In this document: positions 14,877-23,700 of the stretch, piece after piece
Numbering within the stretch: position 1 is the first letter of the stretch
Layout: each line of letters begins with the position of its first letter
Position numbers and translations under genes: made by a program
Assembly (NCBI GenBank): GCA_026394935.1
Contig: JAPLZR010000008.1
Location: forward strand, 1 to 32,022
Reading direction: 5' to 3'
Source: Candidatus Woesearchaeota archaeon
Lineage (GTDB): Archaea > Nanobdellota > Nanobdellia > Woesearchaeales > ARS49
DNA: 32,022 nucleotides
The notes under the pieces: model-generated
Told to the model about the DNA's origin: nothing
Databases searched by the model: none
The model's input: the letters and a program-made list of their open reading frames with translations, nothing else

Positions 14877-15564
14877 GTTTTGGAAGCAACCTTCTAAGTT
14901 CAATCTCCGTCAGAAAACGCCACTTGCCAGGCCTCAAATCACCCAGTTCCAAAGAAGCAACCCTCGTACGAACAAGACGCTTGACAAAAAAGCCAAGCTG
15001 TTCAAACAAACGCCTAACAACATGCTTACGACCTTCACGAATTTTCAAAATAACCTTGTTGCCAGAAACATCAATACCAGACAAATTAACCTTTTTATCG
15101 TCAATAACAATCCCTCCCTTCAACTCTTCCATCTTCCTCTCAGACAAAACCCTGTCAAGAAGAACAAAATACTCCTTCTCAACCTCATAACGAGGATGAG
15201 TCAGCTTGTTAGCCAAATCACCATCATTAGTAAACAACAAAAGACCCTCAGTATTCTTGTCCAAACGACCAACAGGAAAAACACGCTCAGGAACCTTAAC
15301 CAAATCCATAACAGTCTTCATACAATACTCTTCACTAACAGTCGTAACGTAATCTTTAGGCTTATTCAACATAATGTAAACCTTCTTTTCAAGAACAATA
15401 GCCCTCCCATTGACGATAATCTTATCCTTATCAGGATCAGCCTTATCACCCAGCTTGATGACTTTTTTGTTAACCAGAACCCTACCATTAGCAATCAAAT
15501 CCTCGCATTTCCTTCTACTCGCAACACCAGCCTGAGCCAAAATCTTCTGAACACGATACAACAT
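14869..15564 (-). CDS. RsuA/RluB-type pseudouridine synthase
   Basis: The 231-residue protein has an S4 RNA-binding domain (residues 1-55: VQKILAQAGVASRRKCEDLIANGRVLVNKK) and the RsuA/RluB/RluE/RluF catalytic domain with LNKPKDYVTT (66-75) and the catalytic Asp102 in GRLDKNTEGLLLFTNDG. The end REGRKHVVRRLFEQLG is also typical, with HVVRR where bacterial members read HQVRRM. By family it changes one uridine in rRNA to pseudouridine; which one cannot be told. This family is bacterial in origin and uncommon among classical archaea, where box H/ACA guides with Cbf5 do this job, so an old transfer is likely. Codon use matches its minus-strand neighbours, so the transfer is not recent. It is leaderless. 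Confidence 0.9.
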   Translation of the reverse strand: MLYRVQKILAQAGVASRRKCEDLIANGRVLVNKKVIKLGDKADPDKDKIIVNGRAIVLEKKVYIMLNKPKDYVTTVSEEYCMKTVMDLVKVPERVFPVGRLDKNTEGLLLFTNDGDLANKLTHPRYEVEKEYFVLLDRVLSERKMEELKGGIVIDDKKVNLSGIDVSGNKVILKIREGRKHVVRRLFEQLGFFVKRLVRTRVASLELGDLRPGKWRFLTEIELRRLLPKRL

Positions 15565-15586
15565 ACGACCAAGCTCGTCGAAACCC

Positions 15587-15595
15587 TTTTAAATA
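15587..15595. promoter_or_regulatory. Single central TATA element for two divergent leaderless genes
   Basis: TTTTAAATA lies 21 nt before the Rpp30 ATG (15617) on the plus strand and, read as TATTTAAAA, 22 nt before the pseudouridine synthase ATG (15564) on the minus strand. The whole intergenic region is only 52 nt. Confidence 0.65.
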
Positions 15596-15616
15596 CCTAT
15601 CGTCAGAACAGACAAT

Positions 15617-16129
15617 ATGATAGACATAGTGTTCCCAAACAAAAACGAGCAGGAATTCGAAGAAATGGCAAAAAAGCTCGGAATAGAACTGCTTTTCGTG
15701 TACAAAGACAACAAAAACGCAAAAGCACTCCTAGTAGAACCAAAAGACGTACGCAAAGCGCACGACAAAAAAATAATTGCAATATGCACTGCAAGCAGAG
15801 AAGCAATAGAACGAGGAGCGGATGTTGTATACGGATTTGAATTACTTGAGACAAGAGAACACACACACTACAGAGCATCAGGAATGAACCAAGTACTATG
15901 CAAGCTAGCTGCTGATAAGAAGGTCAAAATAGGATTTTCTTTTTCATCAATACTGGAAAGCTACGGGCAAAAAAGAGCGATAATAATGGGACGAATGGCA
16001 CAAAACATAATGTTCTGCCAAAAATACAAAACACCAATCAAAATAGCAAGCTTTGCAACAGAACCATACCAAATGAGAGCAGAAGCAGAACTAAAAGCGT
16101 TCTTTAAACAGTTAGGGATGACTGGTTAA
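15617..16129 (+). CDS. rnp3: RNase P protein component 3 (Rpp30)
   Basis: The 170-residue protein matches the small archaeal Rpp30 barrel: it starts MIDIVFPNKNEQEFEEMAKKLGIELLFVY and has VVYGFELLETREHTHYRASGMNQVLCKLAADKKVKIGFSFSSIL with the family feature that the active-site-like residues of the PHP/TIM-barrel relatives are mostly lost. GRMAQNIMFCQKYKTPIKIASFA follows near the C-terminus. It joins Pop5 and the RNase P RNA in trimming 5' leaders from tRNA precursors. It is shorter than typical 200-plus-residue homologues. It is leaderless, divergent from the pseudouridine synthase, and its last 26 nt overlap the convergent gene. Confidence 0.88.
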   Translation: MIDIVFPNKNEQEFEEMAKKLGIELLFVYKDNKNAKALLVEPKDVRKAHDKKIIAICTASREAIERGADVVYGFELLETREHTHYRASGMNQVLCKLAADKKVKIGFSFSSILESYGQKRAIIMGRMAQNIMFCQKYKTPIKIASFATEPYQMRAEAELKAFFKQLGMTG

Positions 16130-16625
16130 GACAGGCGTCTGCCTGTTCAAAACTCGTAGCATTACGCCTACACTCACTAATCAGACTATACTCCGCAACA
16201 GCCTGCTCACAAAACTTAGAACTAGTAATCAAAGACAAATCCCTACGAGCAAGACCCCTGCAAATATCATTAGTACAAACTGCTTCATTACCGAGCACGG
16301 CATGACAAGTCCAATCATCACCACAACCAGCAAGATTTCGCTGGAGAATAGCATTACACGCTAACTCATCATCTGTTCCATTACAAACATTAACACCAAA
16401 CTTGGCAAAACAATAAGAGTTAAAAACCTCATCAGTGAGCTTGACACAATCATTGGCATTAGGCTGTTCAAGAGCCTTTAAAAAAGGAACATAAACCTGC
16501 ACATCAGCATTACAAGCCTTGATATCTTTTTCAGGAGTCCAAACAGAGGGTTTCATAGAATACCAGTAAACACCTAAACCAGCCAAAATAACTATAAAAA
16601 TAACCAAAATCACCACTTTTCTCAT
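16104..16625 (-). CDS. Membrane-anchored Cys-rich extracellular protein
   Basis: From the ATG at 16625 (173 residues) it has a basic N-terminus and one hydrophobic segment (4-21), then an exported domain with 12 cysteines (38, 60, 72, 81, 90, 101, 107, 117, 122, 139, 152, 165). An even number and regular spacing suggest six disulfides in a helical, Cys-paired repeat (ELACNAILQRNLAGCGDDWTCHAVLG). This start is preferred to a GTG at 16676 because the TATA element at 16649-16656 is 23 nt away. Divergent from the large surface operon and sharing its promoter element, it may be an accessory of the same apparatus. No known family was recognised. Confidence 0.72.
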   Translation of the reverse strand: MRKVVILVIFIVILAGLGVYWYSMKPSVWTPEKDIKACNADVQVYVPFLKALEQPNANDCVKLTDEVFNSYCFAKFGVNVCNGTDDELACNAILQRNLAGCGDDWTCHAVLGNEAVCTNDICRGLARRDLSLITSSKFCEQAVAEYSLISECRRNATSFEQADACLNQSSLTV

Positions 16626-16648
16626 AACTCTCAATAAAGAACCAAAAT

Positions 16649-16656
16649 ATTTAAAT
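16649..16656. promoter_or_regulatory. Single central TATA palindrome for the surface operon and the Cys-rich gene
   Basis: ATTTAAAT lies 24 nt before the operon ATG at 16681 on the plus strand and 23 nt before the ATG at 16625 on the minus strand. Confidence 0.65.
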
Positions 16657-16680
16657 GTTCTTACGTGTCCAATCACATAT

Positions 16681-18366
16681 ATGATTAAAAAGGGGTTTTG
16701 GGTAGTAATACTACTAGTTCTAGCAGTAGGAGTATCAGCAGTAGAGTTTCAATGGCAACTCACGCAGTACATAAGAGTTGAGCAATCAAGCGACAATTGC
16801 GATATAAATGCTAAAGATGCGCCCGAAGCTCTTAAACTGCAATCTTCTGACTGCAATATTGAAGCATTTGCAAGCATAAATCCACCTGATGATAGAGATT
16901 GGTGGTTGCAAGTAGGAGTTGCGATATTAGCTGGAGATGTAGTCAGCAATTCTGAGTGGTATGCATTTGATAATGATCATAGAGGCACGTATCAAAAAGC
17001 TGGCTGGAAAAGTGGAAAAGGTGACAGAGTAACAACATGCGCGAAGTGCTGGCGCAGGACGACTGTTAATCGTAGATATGAAACCTGCGCCGAATGGCAA
17101 AAATCAACAGTTGAAGCATATGTCAAAATACCCGGCATCAAATCAAACGTCACATTTGCAGACGGCAAAAAACCCTTAGGAACAGTATCAGACTTTGCAA
17201 AAAGATGTTATGTAACGGCAGGAACGTACACGCCTGAAACAACAAACCCAAACGTTTACATTTACATTGAGAACCAGGAAAACATTTTTGCATGCATAGA
17301 CGCAGACCAAGACAAACGATGCGATATAGATCAAGCAGCATCATGCTTACCACCTTATGATTGGAATGCAAAATGGTATGCGAAAACCGGAGACTACTGC
17401 TGCGGAGTCGACTTAAGCTACACGCCAACAACACCACCCTACTGCGAATACTACACAGACCTAACAGCAATCTGCGGAAAAGACACAGCAGGCGACTGGA
17501 AATGGGTGGCATCAGCAGTCGAAGGACAATCAAGAAAATTAGCATGTCCAACACCGATATCGTTTTTAGCAGGCGGACAGTCGAGCATTTATTACTGCGG
17601 AAACAAAAGCGCAACAGTATTTGCAAGCAACGCATTCGACTCCTTTGATAACAATAATATGCGAGAAATAGCCCATCACGAATTCATATGCACGCCAAGC
17701 ACAGCAACGATAACAGAATGCGTAGGAGACGAAGGAACATTATCAGACGGAAACAACTACAAAACAACAGGAGAATGGATAAACCAAACAGGAATACAAT
17801 TCTGCTCTGCGGAAAACAAATGGATAACAGACCTGAACGCAGACAAAAAAACCTGCATAGCAGCAAGACAAAAACAAACCTGGTCAGTAGCGTGGACAGG
17901 AGCAAAATGCTGTGGAGACCCGTTAGATGACAACACAGCAGAAGGCACGTATGAAGACAAATGGGTAGACAGCGGCGAGGGCACAGCAGGAGGATGCTAC
18001 AACAACACATTCATAGCATCAGGAGAATTTACTGACGCGGGAAGAACAATCATCAACTACAAAGGAGAATTCTACAGCTGCGGACAAAGCAAAACACTGG
18101 GCAGCATAACAACGCACGTACAACAAACCTGCGGAACACCACTGCTAAACGCAACGCTTGTAGGAACAAAACACCACATAGTATGCACTCCAGAAGGAAA
18201 CTGGATGTTCACAAACAACACAGCAACAACACAAGCCACAAGCACAACATGGTCAACATCACAAGGGTGCTGTCTAGACACGCAATGCTGGGACGGACAA
18301 GACTGCAGAAACATAGGAGAATACCAACCAATGGATGATAGAGGTTACAGATGCACAGCAGACTAA
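16681..18366 (+). CDS. Secreted Cys-rich protein, first gene of the surface operon
   Basis: The 561-residue protein begins with a Sec-type signal (MIKKGFWVVILLVLAVGVSA, cut near residue 20) and has no second membrane helix. It is rich in Cys, Trp and Tyr. A module with a WxxxG-(A/D)xCCG core recurs: WYAKTGDYCCGVD, WTGAKCCGDPLDD and STSQGCCLDTQCWD. A DADQDKRCD segment looks like a small calcium-binding loop, and several N-x-S/T sites would be glycosylated. It is leaderless behind a shared TATA element. The first 430 nt have lost the A/C bias of the rest of the gene, hinting at a joined or recently acquired 5' part. Its end overlaps the next gene by 16 nt. The function is unknown; an adhesin or structural surface role is inferred. 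Confidence 0.75.
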   Translation: MIKKGFWVVILLVLAVGVSAVEFQWQLTQYIRVEQSSDNCDINAKDAPEALKLQSSDCNIEAFASINPPDDRDWWLQVGVAILAGDVVSNSEWYAFDNDHRGTYQKAGWKSGKGDRVTTCAKCWRRTTVNRRYETCAEWQKSTVEAYVKIPGIKSNVTFADGKKPLGTVSDFAKRCYVTAGTYTPETTNPNVYIYIENQENIFACIDADQDKRCDIDQAASCLPPYDWNAKWYAKTGDYCCGVDLSYTPTTPPYCEYYTDLTAICGKDTAGDWKWVASAVEGQSRKLACPTPISFLAGGQSSIYYCGNKSATVFASNAFDSFDNNNMREIAHHEFICTPSTATITECVGDEGTLSDGNNYKTTGEWINQTGIQFCSAENKWITDLNADKKTCIAARQKQTWSVAWTGAKCCGDPLDDNTAEGTYEDKWVDSGEGTAGGCYNNTFIASGEFTDAGRTIINYKGEFYSCGQSKTLGSITTHVQQTCGTPLLNATLVGTKHHIVCTPEGNWMFTNNTATTQATSTTWSTSQGCCLDTQCWDGQDCRNIGEYQPMDDRGYRCTAD

Positions 18367-19457
18367 TACTCCTGATTCTGATACTGATTCCTGCAGTTAC
18401 TGCAGCACACTGGGAATCAGTAGAACTAAAACACAACTGGGATTTAACTTCAAAAGGATTCTGCTCACAAACAACTCAATGCCTGGTAAGAGCATCATAC
18501 AATGAAAGCCTAGACAACCAGCCAGACAAATATTGGACAGAACTAGCAAACGCAAACAGACCAAAATGCATACAAGACAAACAATACCTATCAGACAATT
18601 ACTGCGAAAACGGCAAATGGAGCTCAAGAACAAAACTCATAGCACGACAATTACTCGCAATAGCAGGAACCAACAGTTTCGCGCTATATTGCGACAATTA
18701 CCAAAACGTCCTCAATGAATACAAGTATAATACAGATTACGGAACAGTAACCACTTTCTTAGGAAAATACTGCCAAAAACCAAACGGAAGAACAGAAAAC
18801 TGCGTCAACAACATCTGCGTAATAAAATACGGAAACAAAGTAGCATTCGGAACAGCAATAAACACAAACATAAGCTCAGACAAATCACCATTACAAGCAC
18901 TAAACTACTCAAAAACAAAATGCGACGGCAAAACAAGCACAGGATACAACCCCTGCGGAGACTCAGTCTATTACAACCCTGATACTGAAAGCATAATCTA
19001 TGCTCCAGGAGTAAGCCCGATACCAGCAGTAACACAAACAGAAATAGATTACGTAGAAGACTCATATGAGAAACTAAAAGACTACACTTATGACTACGTT
19101 CACAACCCAACCGTCTGGCAATACAACTACACATACTACAACACCACACCACAATTTCAACACATCTACATAACAAAAGACGGAGAAGATTTCTTCTACG
19201 GCTTCAAACAAGAAAACATCAGCCAGCCACCAGTAAGCTATGCAGGATGGTATTACTCAAACATCGATTTGCCGGATGAAGCGTGCGACAGGTACATCAA
19301 AAGATACGACGACAGAGCAAGCTGTGAAGAGCAACCATCAGACACAGAATTCTACATAGTCGCATACAAGAAACCGCCGGCAAGCACGCTGGACAGACAC
19401 GTCAGCATCATCTACGCATGGCAGGACATGACAGGCAAAATAAGGATATACAAATGA
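18351..19457 (+). CDS. Secreted protein, second gene of the surface operon
   Basis: The 368-residue protein starts with a short Sec signal (MHSRLILLILILIPAVTAA) and has no further membrane segment, so it should be released or held by partners. The early half has cysteine pairs (GFCSQTTQCLV, NRPKC, DNYCENGKW), the middle CQKPNGRTENCVNNIC, and the later part is Tyr-rich with many N-glycosylation sites (NYS, NYT, NTT, NIS). I recognise no family. The gene overlaps the previous one by 16 nt and the next one by 4 nt (ATGA), so its synthesis is coupled to both, which suggests a stoichiometric partner in one surface complex. Confidence 0.75.
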   Translation: MHSRLILLILILIPAVTAAHWESVELKHNWDLTSKGFCSQTTQCLVRASYNESLDNQPDKYWTELANANRPKCIQDKQYLSDNYCENGKWSSRTKLIARQLLAIAGTNSFALYCDNYQNVLNEYKYNTDYGTVTTFLGKYCQKPNGRTENCVNNICVIKYGNKVAFGTAINTNISSDKSPLQALNYSKTKCDGKTSTGYNPCGDSVYYNPDTESIIYAPGVSPIPAVTQTEIDYVEDSYEKLKDYTYDYVHNPTVWQYNYTYYNTTPQFQHIYITKDGEDFFYGFKQENISQPPVSYAGWYYSNIDLPDEACDRYIKRYDDRASCEEQPSDTEFYIVAYKKPPASTLDRHVSIIYAWQDMTGKIRIYK

Positions 19458-20770
19458 AGGCACAAATCACGATATTCATCATCATAGGAATTTTGGTAGT
19501 AGTCGCATTCGGAATAACACTATACGCGGGAACCAAAATGTCAGGAAGAATAGAAACAAAACAAACAACACAAAGACTCGAACAATTAGGACTCCAGCCA
19601 TTACAAGATTACGTAAACACCTGCCTAAGCCTTGCAACAAAAGAAGGACTCAAACTCATCGGAAAACAAGGAGGAACAATCTACGCAAGCCAAGGAGGAC
19701 TAACACCAGACTACACAGACGAAAAACAATACATCACACAAGAAGAGACAAAAGTGCCGTATCTAATAATGCCGCCTAAAGGAAACGTGGGCAATACTGA
19801 CTGCAACACAGAAGAAGACTGCGAAGAAAACTGCTGTTTATTCCAATCAGAACCACCAGGATACCCCTATCCAGGATTTCCATACGCAGGAGGAGAACTG
19901 CTCTTCACAGGATACTACGGAATGAGCAAGATACCACCATTATACAAACAAACACCAACAGGAGAGAACGTAACAAACTCAATACAAGAAAATCTTGAAA
20001 GATACATCACACAAAAAACAGAAGAATGCACAAAATGGACAACATTTGAAGACAAAAACTACCAAATAACAGCAGGAACACCAACAACCTCCCTAATATT
20101 CGCAGAAAACCAAACACAATTCCAAGGAGAAAAATACATCACAATAGAACTCAACTGGCCGATAGAAATTACGACACCAGGAGGAGACAAAGCAAACCTG
20201 AAAGACTTCGCAATCAGAGAAAACGTAAGACTCGCAACAATATACTTCACAGCAAAACAAATCATAGACGCAGACGCAACAGACATATCATACATACCAG
20301 AAGACAGAGAATCATTCACAGTCACAACACTAAAAGCAGGAGAAGACAGCATAATAACGCTAAAAGACGGACAAAGCACAATAGACAACAAACCATTTGA
20401 ATTCTGGATAGCAAGAAAAAACAGAAAACCAGCACTATGGGAAATAGACACAATAGAACTTGAACAGATGACATTCCACGTAAAAGAAGACAGAGGAGCA
20501 ACCATCAAAATAGACGGCAACAAACTTATCATAAATGACATCTGTCAGGAAGCAGACAAACCAAACCCGTTCACAATAGCGCTAAACGCATCAGACCCGG
20601 ATGAAGACAATGTCGTCTATTACGTAACACCAGATGAAATACCAGGAGAAAGCGCACTCGGACTGCCATTCGGAATAAGAGTATACGCAAAGGACAACAG
20701 CGCAAATGATGCTGAATGGTTTGATTATCAAGACATAACATTACAGGTAGGACTATGCATAGAAGAATAA
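19454..20770 (+). CDS. Pilin-like membrane protein, KAQITIF type
   Basis: The start at 19454 (438 residues) overlaps the preceding stop as ATGA; a longer reading from 19418 would extend into the upstream gene. The N-terminus MKAQITIFIIIGILVVVAFG places a basic residue and A-Q directly before a long hydrophobic helix, as in class III (archaellin/pilin) prepeptides, with a possible cut between Ala3 and Gln4. The next part, LQDYVNTCLSLATKEGLKLIGKQGGTIYASQGGLTPDY, resembles a family I recall from other DPANN genomes. A CNTEEDCEENCC cluster and a Gly/Pro/Tyr-rich loop follow, then a beta-rich C-terminus ending DITLQVGLCIEE. The protein is large for a pilin and might be a tip or minor subunit. Confidence 0.72.
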   Translation: MKAQITIFIIIGILVVVAFGITLYAGTKMSGRIETKQTTQRLEQLGLQPLQDYVNTCLSLATKEGLKLIGKQGGTIYASQGGLTPDYTDEKQYITQEETKVPYLIMPPKGNVGNTDCNTEEDCEENCCLFQSEPPGYPYPGFPYAGGELLFTGYYGMSKIPPLYKQTPTGENVTNSIQENLERYITQKTEECTKWTTFEDKNYQITAGTPTTSLIFAENQTQFQGEKYITIELNWPIEITTPGGDKANLKDFAIRENVRLATIYFTAKQIIDADATDISYIPEDRESFTVTTLKAGEDSIITLKDGQSTIDNKPFEFWIARKNRKPALWEIDTIELEQMTFHVKEDRGATIKIDGNKLIINDICQEADKPNPFTIALNASDPDEDNVVYYVTPDEIPGESALGLPFGIRVYAKDNSANDAEWFDYQDITLQVGLCIEE

Positions 20771-23700
20771 TCATCTGCACAATCGTAATTTTCGCAGTCT
20801 TAGCTATATTCGTCTACGCACAAAACGTAGGATGCTGCTGCGACCCAGTACTATTCAACGGAAGCTATGACACACAAACAAACTGCGCAGCAAAAGCATT
20901 CCTCTTCATAGGACCACCACCAAACATACAAACAACCTGCAGTCAGCACTGCAATGCAACAAGACCAAGCGCAACAGCACCAAGATGCGGAGACAGCATC
21001 TGCCAAACAACAGAAAACGCCACAACCTGCCCAGCAGACTGCGCAATAATCACAGGATGTGATTCACCAAACTACAACCCAGCACCAACAAACTTCTACA
21101 TAGCACCGGTAAAAGGACAAAAAGCATTACGACTCAATTTTAATTTACCCTGCCCAGCAAACTCCATAACAATAGGAAGATGCAAAGGAGACTGCACAAA
21201 CTTCCAAACAATAGCAACAATACCACCAGCAACAACATTCAAAGATGAAGACCCAACACTTGAATTCAACACAGACTACACATACTCAGTAGTTGCACAA
21301 TACAACCTGGCAGGAAACAGCATTCCAGCAACAGCAAAAGGAAACGCAGGCGACCTGGAATGCTGGCAACAACAAGGACAATTCTGCCTAAACTACTATT
21401 CATACGACCAGTATTACGATTACCTCATAACAAACGGATACGGACAATACAGAGCAGAAGACTTTGAACGAATATTCGGAAGAACAGTAAACCTGACATT
21501 CGGAACACTGTTCAACAAAGGATACCAGTGCACAGACGCAAACAAACTAGCAGACCTAAGCCCTGCGGTAAGCTGCACAAAAAACCAATACTGCATAGCA
21601 GACGAGCAAGGACCAAGATGCGTTGAAAAAACACCATGCACAACAGGAGACCCATTCGGACTGTTTGCAACAGCAACAAGCTGTGAAACAGGACTGTTAA
21701 CAAGATACTGCTTCTATGACAAAAGCGCAACCACAGCAAACAGGTGCTACAGTTGCGACCCAAGAATGACCTGCTACGACTACAAAAGCAAAGAAACATG
21801 CGAAAGAGACAACTGCGGAGCAGGAGACTGCCAATGGAACGATGTATTCGATGATTTAGGAACAGGAGTATGCATCGACAAAAGATACAACAACTGCAAA
21901 CTCTGCAGCACAAATGGAACAAAAGGAATGGAAATAACAAAAGCGATGAGCGCAATATGGGACGTTTGCAGAGAAGAAAAAAGCGACGCGCTAAGCAACG
22001 TTTTGTACCCTTGCTTTTACGACGCGGACAGAAAAACAAGCAAAACCTGCGACGAATCAACCTGCGCAGACTACACACCACCACAATGCGGGTCGCCAGA
22101 AGGAGGAATAAAACTAAACCCTGACAACAGCATAGCAATCCCAAGCACAGACACCTGCGAAATAGGCGTATGCCAGTACAATGACATAACAGGATGCATC
22201 AAAAACGCAGACGGAAACACAGCATCAGACTGCAGGTACGGAGACAAAGCGTGCGAACAAGACCACTACCCGCCAACAACCACACTAATACCAACAGGAT
22301 ACGCAGGCAGAGTGGACTTCATCAACATAAGAATATTTGACAAAAAAAACTCAACAAGCCCACCATTGGACAACGCAGGAAAAACAGGATACAAAACATA
22401 CCTGTGCATCAAAAACGCGACAACAACATGCGATGACGCAAGAACATTCAGCATAACAACAAGCGCAACAAGACTCTCGCTCAAAAATACAGCATTAAAA
22501 GAAGGCAACCAAACATTAGGCCGACTAAAGTCAGGGAACAACACAATAGCATTCTACAGCAGAGATTATGCGAACAATCTCGAAATCATACAGGAAACAG
22601 ACATTTACGCGTGCGAAAACTGCAGTCCACCACAACTCGTAAACCTGACAGTAACAGGAGGAAGAGTAATCGGCAACAAAATATACACCTCTTCAACAAA
22701 ACCAACATTCACATTCACATTCGACGAGCCAACACAAGTCACATTCGCAGAAATAATGCGAGAAGGAGAATCAGTACAACTATCACAACTAACAACAGGA
22801 ATGACAGAAGTCCACGAATTCACACCAGTAACAACTTTGCTCGGAACATACAACTTCACAGTCAACGGGCACAACGACAAATCCATCTACTTTGACGCGC
22901 CAGAACTAAAATACCAGCTAATAGTAGACCCTGACCTCGCAGGACTCAGCATAATACCGGAAGACCAAAGCATAACAAACAAAACAACAATAGACATAAT
23001 ACTAAACTTCACAAGACCCGCAAGCCTTGACAAAGTAACACTCGTCCTTGACAATTACGCAGACCCGTACGCTGTCACAGAAATATCAAGAGACATAACA
23101 AAACTGTTCACAACAACAAACAACCAAACATTCACAGCAAAAGTCGGAAACATAACAGGAGGACAATACACAATAATAGTAGAAGCAACAGGATTCAACA
23201 CGCTTGAAATCTACAAACAAAGCACGTTCTTCGTAGCAACAGTAAAACCAGGAATAAGACTCACATACCCGACATTCGGAGTAACAGCATACTCGGTATT
23301 CAACTCAACAGTCGAAACACCAATACCAAGCGAGTGCAGATACGTATTCGACACTCCAACAGCGCCAAACGCAGCAGACTACGAATTCCTAAACACGTAC
23401 GAAGGAGCAGGAACAATACACACAACCTCAGGATTAAGCATACCATACGGCTCACAAGAAGCGCACCCACTGCACGTCTACTGCAAATTCGAACAATTCG
23501 GAATAATACAAAGAAGCTTCAGCATAACGCTCGACCCAGAACCACCAGTGCTCATCACTGCATTCGCAGAACCAGCAATCATAGCAGAACCATACATACC
23601 AGACCAGGAATTATACTCAACAACACTAAAAGCGCAAATCGACAAGCCAGGATTCTGCAAATACTCAATAGCCGCAAGCAATTTCGGCTTAATGGACGGC

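Noticed and set aside
15022..15840. 272-codon plus-strand ORF crossing the pseudouridine synthase and Rpp30 genes
   Set aside because: It runs through the shared promoter and two recognised genes in the wrong frame.
22705..22728. Short tandem repeat of CATTCA units
   Set aside because: It encodes alternating Phe-Thr in a beta strand of the giant protein and has only a few units; no sign of a phase-variable tract.
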